Source: Symbiodinium natans
Lineage: Eukaryota > Sar > Dinophyceae > Suessiales > Symbiodiniaceae
DNA length: 64,000 nucleotides
Assembly: GCA_905221605.1 (NCBI GenBank)
Contig: CAJNDS010002095.1
Span: 380,001-444,000 of the forward strand
Direction: 5' to 3'
The position numbers and the translations under genes are program-made. The notes below the pieces were generated by a model. It was not told where the DNA came from, ran no database searches, and saw only the letters and a program-made list of their open reading frames with translations. Below, in pieces: positions 1-13,000 of the stretch (position 1 is the first letter of the stretch; each line of letters opens with the position of its first letter).

Positions 1-13
1 GCAAAAGTACCCG

Positions 14-165
14 GTTTAGGGTTTAGGGTGTAAAGGGTGTAAAGGGTTTAAAGGGTTTTAAAGGGTTTGAAGGGTTTAGAGGGTTTAAAGGGTTTAAAGG
101 GTTTAAAGGGTTTAAAGGGTTTAAAGGGTTTAAAGGGTTTAAAGGGTTTTGGTTTGGGTTCAGTG
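14..165 (+). repeat. TTTAAAGGG variant array
   Basis: About a dozen GGGTTTAAA units after two plain TTTAGGG units. A nine-base variant, giving spurious Leu/Gly/Lys or Asn/Pro/Leu frames. Confidence 0.9.
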
Positions 166-883
166 TGGCAGATAGCTGCGAACAGTCAACAACTGCCTCG
201 TGGCCGCATCTTCGTGGGATGCTTTTGCTCGCTTTTGTTGGCAAGGAGCCCTGCGTTACTTTTGTTCGAAAAACCCTAAACCCTAAACCCTATACCCTAA
301 ACCCTAAACCCTTCCTAAACCCTAAACCCTAAACCCTAAACTCCAAAGAGGAGCCCAAAGACCTGAACCCTCGCCACTCAACCCTGGAAGCCCGACTGCC
401 TAAAGCCTGAAACCCTAGAACCCGCAGAAGCGCATCCTGAAACCCTAGAAGCCCCAGAGGTTTAGGGTTTAGGGTTTAGGGCTAGGGTTCAGGGTTCAGG
501 GTTCAGGGTCCAGGGTTCAGGGTTCAGGGTTCAGGGTTCAGGGTTCAGGGTTCAGGGTTTAGGGTTTAGGGTTTAGGGTTTAGGGTTTTAGGGTTTTGCA
601 GGAACTCTTGCTTGAGAGGGGGGGCAAGGCCCTAGGTTGACTGAGGTTCTGGGGACAAAACCCTGAGCTGCAGGGTGTAAGGTGTAGGGTTTAGGGTGTA
701 GGCCCTAGAGCCCAAAAACTCAAAAACCCTGAAACCTTAAAATCCTATTTTAAGCCCCTAAACCCCTCAACCCCAAAGCCTACCCCCAAAGCCCGAAAGC
801 CCTAAACCCTAGCACCCTAAACCTCAAAAACTCCGAAACTCTACAACCTAAACCCTAAACCCTAAGAGCACCCAAGTCGGCAC

Positions 884-916
884 CTGAGCCCGCGGATGGG
901 GAGAAAGTTGGGGCGC
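884..916 (-). CDS. Gene 2 repeat microexon 9 (33 nt)
   Basis: Acceptor TGAGCAG|GCGCCC, donor GCTCAG|GTGCCG (GT). Encodes APTFSPSAGS. Phase 1-1. Last one seen before the window edge. Confidence 0.58.
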
Positions 917-3900
917 CTGCTCAAGGCGGTGCTTTTGCGGTTTAGGGTTTAGGGTTTAGGGTTTAGGGTTTAGGGTTTGGGGTTTTGGGTTTGGGGTTTG
1001 GGGTTTAGGGTTTGGGGTTTAGGGTTTAGGGTTTAGGGTTTAGGGTTTCGGGCTGTTTATACACTCCTGATAGAAGCCTGATTGTAAGAGTCTTATTACA
1101 AGGGAAGCGAACCACCTGAAAACGGTCTTGGACCTACACCTAAGGGCAAGACGCCAAGCGCCTTGTTCTGAACTTGCTCTGCTTTTGTAATGTGTTGAAG
1201 ATGAGTTTTTCAGCACCTCCCAGCACATAAACAACACACCCCCGAAAAGCCAAAAAAAAAAAAAACAACCCCAAAACCCCCTAAAAAAAAAAAAAAAAAA
1301 AGAAAAAACTAAAACGCCTAAAGCCCTAAAACCCATAAATGTCAAAACCAAGTTCCGCCCTAAACTTTAAGCCCTAAGCCCTAAGCCCTAAGCCCTAAAC
1401 CCTAAACCCTAAACCCGAAACCCTAAACCCTAAACCCTAAACCCTAAACCCTAAACCCGTTTCAGTGCACCTGAGGAGGAGAAGATCGGCTCACCTGGCG
1501 CAAGGTGCTGTTTGCTTAAGAACTCCCCCCCCCCCCCCCCTCCGGGTTTAGGGTTTAGGGTTTAGGGTTTAGGGTTTAGGGTTTAGGGTTTAGGGCTTAG
1601 GGTTTAGGGTTTAGGGTAATCAGGGGATTGCTATATTTTCTAGGGTTCCTAAGCAGATAGGGTTCCTAAGCAAATAGAAGCAAGGTGCTTCTTCGCAAGA
1701 CGAAGGTGGGCTTAGCGCGACTTGAGGGGGGATTTGGCATTTAGGGTTTGGGGTTTGGGGTTTAGGGTTTGGGGTTTAGGGTTTGTGGTTTAGGGATTCG
1801 GGTTTAGGGTTTGGGGTTAAGGGCCTGCCGTGTAAGCTTCGCACTTACTCATGCGGTTTGAGGAACGGACAGAGTTCTCAAGATTTGGTGTGCCCAAGCC
1901 CCTAAACCCTATTCAACTTTAAGGGGACAACTACAGGTCTGAGTTCTAAACCAACTAAACCCCCAGGCAGAAAAGAAAAAAAAAGCTGCAGCCTCAAAAG
2001 CCACGGTGAACTCGAGACCTGGAAGCCTCGAAGCCTTCCCTCAACCCTAAACCCTAAACCCGAAACCCTAAACCCTGAACCCGAAACCTGAAACCCTCCA
2101 ACCTTGCACCCTCAACCCGATTCTGGTGGTCGCTGGCTGGGGATGCGCCTGCGACCTTGAAACCCCACACAAGTCCTAAACCCTCAACCCTCAACCCTCA
2201 ACCCTCAAAAAAAAGGCCACTACCAAACAAGGGCAGTTGCCACAAGGGGCCTTGAGGGCTGCTGCTCCTTAATGAAAGATACTTTTCCCTAAACCCTAAA
2301 CCCTAAACCCTACCAAACCCTAAACCCTAAACCCTAAACCCTAAACCCTAAACCCTAAACCCTAAACCCTAAACCCTAAACCCTAAACCCTAAACCCTAA
2401 GCTGGACGTGCCTGCACCCATGGACGAAGAGCAGGCTTGCCCACCTGCCAGCTGCCAAGATGGCAGGGAGGGTTTAGGCTTTAGGGTTTAGGGTTTCGGG
2501 TTTAGGGGTACTTAGTAACCTCATTATCAGTGCAGTTTATGCCCCACACACAATAAGCCCCTTAAGTACCCTCATAGGGTTATAACTGGGTCATAAGTGC
2601 AGCTATAATTGGGTGGCTAAATACCATGAACCTCCACGTGCCCTATTGTTTGGCAAAGAGGCATTGTCATGGGGGCTGAGTACGGGCGTTTAAGCCCAGT
2701 ATAGCACACCTGACCAATGGACATGGGGGTGCTGGGCGCATAGCACGTTGGGGTTTAGGGTTAGGGTTTAGGGTTTAGGGTTTAGGGTTTAGGGTTTAGG
2801 GCTTAGGGTGTAGGGTTTAGGGTTTAGGGTTTTGGGTTTAGGGTTTGGGGCGCAAATTTGGGAGGGTACGACTGCTTCGGCTGATGCCTCTTGACCAGTC
2901 TACAGACCCTAAACCTAAACCCTAAACCCTGAACCCAAAACCTAAACCCTAAACCCTAAACCCTAAGCGCTAAACCCTAAAACCTAAAACCTAAACCCTA
3001 AACCCTACCCCCCTAAAGATAACTCAAAAACCAACAAGGTAACCTTCATTGCTGGGCTGTGAAGCGCTTCAGAAAGTATGATACCCTAGACCCAGGAGTA
3101 ACCTAGTGTACCCTTTTTGGTTTTTAAGGGGATTCTAAGGGAACCAAGCCTTGAACAAGGAAATAAGGGCCTACTCCGGGTCCTAGTATCTATGGCCCTT
3201 GCGGACATACTGAGGCTGGAGGGGATGGGTTTTGTACCGAGTTACCAACTGGAAGCAAGGCGTGCCAAATCGTGCTTCAAGAAGCGAAAAAATGGTTCTG
3301 CCAAGTGAGAAAGAATTCGACGGTGATGCCGCCAGTCCGTCCAGAGCCAAAACTTCGAGATGTCGCCAGATGCGTAGGTGAGCTGGACGTCAAAGCTCTG
3401 TCCGTTCTGCCCCTGCTGTCGACTGGCCATGGTTGGCACATTCTTTCCCAACATCTTCAGCAAACCCTAAATCCCGAAAAGCCCTCTGGGTGGATCTCAT
3501 CGGAAACACCAAGCCCTGAAACCTTAAACCCTAAAACAATCAACCCCACCTCCCCAAGCTTCCCTATCCTACACCTCTCTTGGCAAGAACTACCTCTATT
3601 CACCTAAACCTAAAACCCTAAATTCCCGAAGCCGAATCCTCAACCCTCAATTCCACACATCCCGAGATTTCTGTCAACCCTAAATATCGCAGAGCCCTAA
3701 ACTCCCGTAACCCTAACCCTGGCTTCCCTAAAGCCGTAAATTCCCTAAACCCTAAAATCCCCGATCCCTAACCCTAAACCCTAGCCCTAAACCCTAAACC
3801 CTAAACCCTAAACCCTAAATTCCCAATTCCTGAACACCGGTGGGATCGCCTGCGCTCGTGGCTGGAGGGAAGGCTTGCCCGCCTCGTCACAGGCTTTAGG

Positions 3901-4052
3901 GCACCCTCAGACACGGGCTTTAGGGCTTGTAGGGTTTAGGGTTTAGGGTTTAGGGTTTAGGGTTTTGTGGGTTGGGGGATTATAGGGGGGTACTATAATC
4001 CCTATTAAGGACTGCTAGTATAAGGGGAAAATGCATTTATCGAAAAAAAAAA

Positions 4053-4092
<40 letters not shown>

Positions 4093-7000
4093 ATACATAC
4101 ATATAAGTATGTGCCAAACCCTCCTCGTGTACAAAATAAATAAATATTAGTCATAGGTTCAAAGATTTGACGAAGTCGGGCGTAGACGCAGACAGCCCCA
4201 AGCCCTGACATATCCTCCAGGTCACCTTGGGGTATCGGCCCAAGATGCTGCCCTTATACCCCAATAGTAGGATCCTTATTATTATGCGGTTTTTGGGCCA
4301 AAAAATTAGGGTCTGGGGTTTGCAGGCTATGGGGTTTAGGGTTTAGGGTTCAGGGTTTAGGGTTCAGGGTTTAGGGTTTCGGGTTTAGGGTATCTGTGGG
4401 ACCTCGCAACACCGTGTCGACAGCACGTTAGGGTCAGTCAGTACTTGGGATTGTTGTCGCAACGGCCCGTGTTGTCTGTGGGGTGGGCGCCCAAGCAGCA
4501 GTAAATACTCCCCTTTTAAACCCTAAACCCTAAACCCTAAGCCTTAAACCCTAAAACCCTAAAACCCTAAACCCTCAACCCTACCTATCTTCAAACCAAA
4601 ACAAACATACTTCGTCAGACTAAAGCCCTCCTCCTGAACCCTAAACTCTGTGGGAAGACGCGCCTGCACCCATGGACGAGGGAAAGAACTGCCCACCTGA
4701 CCATGGTCCAAGATGCTTCTGAGGGTACACCTTTTAGGGTTTAGGGTTTAGACCCTAAACCCTAAACCTTAGGCATTCAACCCTTACCAATCTTTAAGGA
4801 CTTGCTTCTGAGAAACCTGTTCGCGAATTAAGGCTTTCGGGCTTTGCCCTAAAATTCAATAACCTGGGAATGAAAAATGGTGCCCTTTCTTCTTCATTGA
4901 AGCTGTAGAAAGGGTCCAAAGCCCTCACAAAGAGATAGCCTGATGCGATTCAAAGCTGATGATACTGTACTGCAATCACAAGCCTGATGTTTTCGTTTCT
5001 TACTGTCATAATATGCGGGCAATCTTCACATTCCTTGCTTGCTGCCAGTAACCCTAAACCCTAAACCCTAAACCCTAAACCCTGAACCTTAAACCCTAAA
5101 CCCTGAACCCTAAACCCTTTAGGGTACGACCTGGCATCCTCAGGGTCTGTAAGGGAGGGGTGGCGGGGGGGATTCCCAAGGTTCCCTTAGACGCCCCACT
5201 GCTCCCGAAGGCTCCCTCAGCTTCCCTAAGGTTCCCTGTTTGAGGGTTTAGGGTTTAGGGCTTAGGGGTACCTGCCGGACCCTAGAATCAAATCAGTCCC
5301 CAAAAACCTCCAATGGCCCTTGGACCTCGAATTGCACAAGCACCCTCTCTATACCCTGATTGACCTCGCAGCTTCCCTTGCTGGGTTGCAATGAAACAAG
5401 AAACTTCCACTATGTCTATAAGGTAGGGAACTTCAAATAGAGCTAAGGCGCAACTGCTGCCCCAATACACATTGATACTATACCGCATATAAAGCCGCAA
5501 CTTTATACATCTGAACTGCCCAAGCTACCTAGCCCTAAACCCTAACTCCTACACTGTTCTGGTCGGGTAGGCCCCGATATTCCAGTCTAAACCCTAAACC
5601 CTGTACTAAACTCTAAACACTAAACCGAAACGCCAAAACCCTATACCCTGTACCATTCTAGCCAAAGAGGCCGCAACATTGATTTTACGCTGAGTTTAGG
5701 GTTTAGGGTTTAGGGTTTAGGGTTTAGGGTTTAGGGTTTAGGGTTTAGGGTTTAGGGTTTAGGGTTTAGGGTTTAGGGTTTAGGGTGCGGCAGCAACTCA
5801 GTTTGGAACTTTGGCAATCAGAGGCTTCGCTTGTTTGTCTTCCACATAGGGGCTTGCAGGGCTAGGCTTCAGGGCTTTAGGATGGTTTAGGGTTTCCGGT
5901 TTAGGGTTTAGGTTTAAGGTTGTGTTTAGGGCCTTAAAACCCTAGAACCTTACGGGCTCAGGGTTTTGGGTAGGGTTTAAGCCCCAAAACCCTCAAGCCC
6001 CTAAAACCCTAAAGCTCTAACACCCTAAAGTCCCTAGAACCCCAAAGCCCCAAACCCCAAGACTACCTACAACCCTAACAACCCTAAAGGTGGGGGAGGG
6101 GGGGGGGGGATCTGAATAGGCTTCTGACAAAGGGAACTTGAGCCCTAGAAGAATGGTACTGCTGGGCGTCCTGGAACGGCTTCGAGCTTGAGACGCAAAC
6201 TCGTGTATTCTGCGTTGGCGCAGCAGTCTTGCAACATAGGCTCTAGGAAACTAGGAATAATCTGGGTTGATAGGGTTCCAGGATTAATGTGGCCTTAACG
6301 GATTTAAATGGACATTCGAGACTCTAAACCGTCAACCCTGGCACCCCCCCACATGCCCTAAACAAAAAATCCTCTAAGGCTCAGCCAAACCTAAACCCTA
6401 GGCCCGCTGAACCCTAAACCCTAAACCCTAAACCCTGAACCCTAAACCCTAAACCCTAAACCCTAAACCCTAAACCCTAAACCCTAAACCCTAAACCCTA
6501 AACCCTAAACCCTGAACCCTACACCCCGAACCCTTGCGCGCCTGCCCCTGCAGGTGGCGAGGCTGGCCCACCTCACCCAAACCCGCAGCTGGGCGGGCAT
6601 GCTAAGCTACAAGCACCGTAAAATATAGGGTTGAGGGTTTAGGGTTTAGGGTTTAGGGTTTAGGGTTTAGGGGCCTATGAGAATAAGGGTTTTGGGGGAT
6701 CCTATAATGCGTAGAATTCTGAAGGGACGATGAGGGGATATGGTTCGTAAATATTCCGACCCCTATGATAGTCCATGTGTGCTTAGGCTTGAGAGACAGT
6801 GCAATGCCTGGACGTTGGGCTACACTTCCTCTTGTTGGCATACCTAAACCCTAAACCCTAAACCCTAAACCAGAAACCCTGAACCCTAAACCCATGTAGC
6901 ATACCACCTATGAGATTACGCTCGAGCTCTGGACGTGGGCCCTTAGGGGCCTCGTGCTCCGTCTCTCAAGCAATCGGCTGATTAGTTGGGTTTAGGGTTT

Positions 7001-10000
7001 AGGGTTTAGGGTTTAGGGTTTAGGGTTTAGGGTTTAGGGTTTAGGGTTTAGGGTTTAGGGTTTAGGGTTTAGGGTTTAGGGTTTAGGGTTTCCGGTTTAG
7101 GGTTTATTTAGGGTTTAGGCTTCTTTCACTTTTTCTTTGGGATTAGGCACCCAAAGAAAGGAACCTCAATGAAGGGTCGAAGTTTTTGGGTCCAAGGGTT
7201 TGGAGTTTGCAACGGTGTAAAGAATACGCTACAAGTTGTGGAGATAGTAGGTGCCTTCATCATGACTGAACGGGGGTTTAGGCTTTAGGGCCTTGGGTTT
7301 AAGGGTTTAAGGGCTTTAGGTTGGGATGTTCCCCCTTCTACTAACTGTCCTGAATGGGGATTAAGGGGGGTACTACAATCCCTATTAAGGACGGCTAGTA
7401 TAAGTGAGAACATCCCAAGTTTTAGGGCTTCTGGTTCCTGACTGCCGTCTTGCCCCATGGCCCTGGACGTCTCTACTTATCGGGGCCCACGTGCAACCGC
7501 GTCAGTCAAGCAAAGTCGGCCTAGGGTTGAGGGTTTGGGGTTGAGGGTTTAGGGTTTAGGGTTTGGGGTTTAGGGGTACGTTGCCCTGCAAGAGCCTCAG
7601 TGGCTGTTGTCTTCGGTCCATCACCGTCTCTTTGCCCAAAGGAAATCGCAGATCAACGCCGCTACGTTCGATATCACTACTACACAGTAAGACCGGGTGC
7701 TCCCTGTATGAACCCAGCAGATCTGAAAGGTTCTTCTATTTAGATCATCCATCCCTAAGCTCAAGCTCGAAGTCCCAAGCAAGACCCAAACCCGAGATTG
7801 ATCCCTCCACGATAAAAACCAACGACATGCACTCGCCAAATATTCATATCGAACCCTAAGAACACTCTGCAAGAGCCGGAATATAAACCTTGTTTCACTT
7901 GCACACCCGTGCAAAGCGCATCATGCCTGATCCCCGGCATGAGGACCCACCTGGCCGCACAACTACAGCACAGAAATAGCTCTACAGCACAGAAATAGCT
8001 AATTAAAACCCTTGGCCCTAAATTGCCCTAAGCCCTACTGGGCCCTGAGCCCTTACAATCCCTTACGCCCGAGAGCAGGATTGAGACGCTGCTGATGGAA
8101 GTGAATTGCTGGGGCATCTGGGCGCTTGCAGTGTTCGGGCGTCTCGAGAGGTACGGGCTAATGCTGAGGGCTTAGGGCTGGCTATAAGGCCCGATAAGGC
8201 CCTATAATCCCCACAAGCAACCCTGTAAAGGGCCTTTTTTAAGGGGTGGCAGGGCTTAGGAAGTAACAAGGATGGGCGACTGGCTCTTTGAAACCCCAAC
8301 ATCACTTCCGTAACCTGGGCCTTCGTTGGAGATGCCAGGGCATCCGGGGTTGATAAACCCTGAACCCTAAACCCTAAACCCTAAACCCTAAACCCTATAC
8401 TCTAAACCCCAAATACCTACTATGCATGTATTTGTTTACCTGCTTGCAACTCATCTTTTTCGGATATGTAATATTATGTACAGAACAGATATATGTATGT
8501 ACATGTATATTTCTATGTCTATAGATATGTTTTTTTGTGTATACACATGTTAATATTTCACTTAACATATACACACATACACACGTCTCAGTCTCTCTGA
8601 GCTAAAAGGGAGGCCCGCGAACGTTGAGCAACCCTAAACCCTAAACCTAAACCCTAAACCCTAAACCCTAAACCCTAAACCCTAAACCCTAAACCGGGCT
8701 CGGCGCCTCCGCCCGCGGACGGGGAGAAAGCTGGTCCACCTGGCGAAGAGGCGCTCTGAGACAGGGCCCGAGGAGTCCGTTTTGGGAGGTTTGGGGTTGA
8801 AGGTTTAGGGGGTTTAGGGTTTAGGGTTTAGGGTTTAGGGTTTAGGGTTTAGGGTTTGGGGTTTAGGGTTTAGGGTTTGGGCACATGAGCAGTCTTTACG
8901 TTAAGTTGTCACAGGGAATCTGTGGTATTTAGAGGGTATACTGGGGACCCTGTTCTTGTTTATCAAAGTATATAACCCTAAACCCTAAACCCAAAAACTT
9001 GCGTTGGCAGTGCCAGTTTCTAGCGGAGTTGCTTGCATCGGAAGAAGTCGGTACAAACCCTAAACCCTAAACGCTAAACCCTAAATCCGAAACCCGTTCT
9101 AAGTACCCTGAGAAAGGGGTCCAGCGCGCCTGGAGATGAGAAAGCCGGCCCACCTGGCCAAGGCGCTCGTGGGCTTCGGGGTGCTTTTCGTTGTTTTTAG
9201 TTGCGTTTGCTTAGGGTTTAGGGTTTAGGGTTTATAGGGCTTAGGGCTTAGGGTTTAGGGCTTAGGAGTTTAGGGTTCCAAGATGTGCCAATCTGGAGGG
9301 AAGTGAATCAGTGAAGGAAGGAACGGAAAGGAAAAAAAAAAAAAAAACACTAATAGTGTGTATGAAACTCTTTGTTGCCCCAATATGGTTCCTTCCATTC
9401 GCCGGAAGTAAGCTCTCTAGGTACAGGTACATTCTCTGACTTTAATCAGCCAGGTTGAACAAATACCAACTAGGAACCCTGCAGCTTACAAATCCTACAA
9501 ATGCTCTAAAATCCTACCAACCTCGTAAAGCCTCAAAGCCTAGTAAGCCCTATAAGCCCCTGAACCCAAACCCTCAACCTCAAACAAACCCTTAGCCCTC
9601 AACTTCAAGCCCGAAACACTACTTGGAGGTTCAGTGTACCTACAACTCCGATTTTAACTGTACCTATACGCCCTCTAAGTCCTCTAAAACAACTGAAAAG
9701 CACACATATCACTGGAGTCATAAGGACACATGAACCTCCAAGTACCATAAGCAAGAAAAAACACCCGAAAGCACACCCATAACCATAACCCCTTAACCCT
9801 AAGCCCTAAACCCTAAACCCTGAACCCTAAACCCTAAACCCTAAACCCTAAAACCCTAAACCCTAAACCCTAAACCCTAAAGCCTGAGCCCTTAAACCCC
9901 AACACCGGCCTCCTCGCTCCCAACCTGGGTTCCCGCTTGCTCCCGACGGAGAGACTGCTCCGCCTGGCTTGGTTAGGGTTTAGGGTTTAGGGTTTAGGGT

Positions 10001-13000
10001 TTAGGGTTTAGGGTTTAGGGTTTAGGGTTTAGGGTTTAGGGTTTAGGGTTTAGGGTTTACGGTTTAGGGTTTAGGGCAAAACATTAAAGGTTGAGGGTGT
10101 AGGCTTTTCCGGTTCAGGGTTTAGGTTTACTTTCTTCTGTTATTTTACGTGTAGTGGCCTTTTGCTGCTGCAATAGTTCAGGGCTTAGGATTTAGGGAAA
10201 CCATGATCTGTAGCGGCAGCTCTTGCGAGCGACCTTCGATGGTAACGTTTCGAGGGCTCCTGAACCGTACATCCGAATCCCCAGTATGCCTAAACCCTAA
10301 ACCCTAAACCCTGAACCCCAAACCCTAAACCCTAAACCCCTAGACCCCTAAAGCCCTCAACCCCTAAACCCCCTAAACCCCCAAACCCTGAACCCCTCAA
10401 CCCCTAAAACCCCTAAACTAAACCCGCAACCAAAACCCTAAATCCTGACGCCTAAACCCTAAACCCTAAACCCGTCCTAAACCCGACGCCGCAGCGCGGG
10501 GTTTAGTAGGGTTTAGGGTACCCTGAACCCTGAACCCTGAACCCTAAACCCGAAACCCTATCAACCCGAAAAGCAATATCCCTGGCCTCCCTCGTGAAGG
10601 CCGGCAAAAGCTCCACGGTCGGGGCCTTGCCCACTGCGACTCATCGCGGGGTGTTTGGGGCTCATGTTTCAAGGGGTAGGGCTTAGGGTTCAGGGTTTAG
10701 GATTCAGGGTTCAGGGTTTAGGGTTTGGGGTTTAGGGCTTAGGGTTCAGGGTTTAGGATTCAGGTTTTGGGGTTTGGGGCTTGGGCTTTGAGGTTTAGGG
10801 CTGACAATGGCCGGGTTTAGGTTGCAAGAGTTTTGGGCTTTGCTTGCTCCCTGCTTGGCATGTTGCAGGCCCGTTTCTAGCACAGGGCTTCGGGTGCAAC
10901 ACGGGTGGTTCTCCCTTTTTTTTGGGTCCTATATATAGTGCGGCACCCTGAAAATATGGACCCCAACGGGACCCTAATTTAGAGAACTACCCATACAAGG
11001 ATGACCAAGAAGGCTTATAAGTGACTCAAGCGTTGGCCAAGTACACGAAACTCTCAACACTTCTTAATCTGGGTTTAGGGTTCAGAAGTTTTGGGTTTGG
11101 GGTTTAATCAGAAACACCTCTCAACCCGTTAAGTTTTAAAATCGCTCACGAGGTGCGAGGCCCAACATTTTGCATCCCACAACGTGCACCCAGAGTGCCT
11201 CAACCCTACATCCTAAACCCTAAAGAATCTAAACCCTCTAAACCCTCTAAACCCTCCAAACCCCTTAAACCCTCCAAACCCCCTAAACCCTAAACCCTAA
11301 ACCCTAAACCCCTGCTGGGGCACCTCTTCTCTTGCGCAGCTCGCTGTTTTGCTCCGCCATGGCGATGATTTGGGAGAGCGTCTCTCTCACATCCTGGCGG
11401 CGAGCTCTGTGGATCGCTGAATGTGGGGTTTAGGGTTTAGGGTTTAGGGTGCGGTATAGAAATTGCTTTCGTTGATGCCGCTTCGCTGCCTTGAAGCACC
11501 AGAACCCTGAAGCCAGCGATTCGCGCCCAGATTACCTCCAGTTTATTCTCATGAGTGGGGATCGAAATACAGCGCCGTTAGGGTCAACTGCAAAGTTTGG
11601 AGCTTTCCTAATCCCCCCTTAACTAAGGGTCCCTTTAGATGCTTTGGAGCTAGTTGCTCTGCATACTTTGGGGGTTCAGGCTTCTCTAATCCTAAACCCA
11701 AAAACCTAAACCCTAAACCCTAAAACCTAAACCCTAAACCCTAAACCCTAAACCCTAAACCCTAAACCCTAAACCCTAAACCCTAAACCAAACCCCAAAC
11801 CCCCAACCCCTACCCCCTCCGAGACGACTACCAAGACCAGTGGCATGCTTGGTAGCTTGGACACTTTCGGCAAAACGGCATGGGCCCCCTGCAGCATGTA
11901 GGGTTAGGGTTTAGGGTTTAGGGTCTTGGGGTTCAGGATGTAGGGTTTAGGGTTTCGGGTTTAGGGATCTTACCCACTGATGTAATGAAGCATCCCTAAG
12001 CCAACTCTAAACACCAAGCTTCTGAACCCCAAAAACTTGTATAACGGGTCCTAACCCTGCACCCTAAACCCTAAGCCCTAAGCCCTAACCCTTCACCCTA
12101 AACCATAAAACCTAAACCCTAAACCCTAAACCCCAAACCCTAAACGCTAAACCCTACCTAAACCCTAAACCCTATCTAAACCCTAAACCCTAAACCCTAT
12201 AAACCCTAAACCCCAAACCCCAAACCCCAAACCCTAAACCCTACCTAAACCCTAAACCCTAAACCCTAAACCCCAAACCCTAAACCCTAAACCCCGTCCT
12301 CGCAATTCCGTTTGATGTCATCCGACGAGGCTTTGTGTTGCCGCACCTGAGCCGACCCCAACTCAGGGTCAAGGCAGACCAGGCGCCCAATCTTTATAAA
12401 GGAGTTTAGGGTTTGGGGTTGAGGGTTTAGGGTTTAGGGTTTAGGGTTTGGGGTTTGGGGTTTGGGGTTTAGGGTTTGGGGTTTAGGGTTTGGGGTTTGG
12501 GGTTTAGGGTTTAGGGTTTAGGGTTTGGGGTTTGGGGTTTAGGGTTTGGGGTTTAGGGTTTGGGGTTTGGGGCTTAGGGTCTGGGAATATACTTCCTCAG
12601 CCAAGTACCTTTGCAGTTTGCAGTCCATATACGTGCGCCGTCCACAAACGCGATAAACTCTTCAGATCCTGGGCTTTCTGAGGTTATGCCGGGATCAGAG
12701 CCAAAAACCTGCAAACGAACCCCAGAGAAGCAGCCCTTCTTATAGGCCTGATAAAACTCATACATCCTCAACCCTGAGCCTGCGAAACACTCTATACATT
12801 ATCCAGCATGCTGCGAATGCTTAGGGTTTAGGGTTTCGGGTTTTGGGTTTAGGGTTTTACGAGTTACCTACTGAGCATTGCATGGCCCAATTGAGGGAGC
12901 CGTCCTTACACAAAGGTCTCTTCTTATGGTTTTTTTTCATAGGCCTTATTCTGACATTCCCCACAACTAAACCATTCGGGCTCTTCTTCGTGCTTTCCGA

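Noticed and set aside
1-300. Native chromosome end
   Set aside because: Left end starts with a single TTTAGGG pair and a variant array; arrays occur in both orientations across the window, so these are interstitial.
1040-1351. Phe-rich minus frame
   Set aside because: Comes from A-runs at 1,250-1,310.
870-9970. Plus-strand reading of the microexons as an AP.P.DGEKAGPP repeat protein
   Set aside because: The plus frame is open and conserved because it is the codon-aligned antisense, but plus acceptors are missing at several copies, while on the minus strand all nine have AG|G at the same point and eight have a matching 3' border in the same phase.
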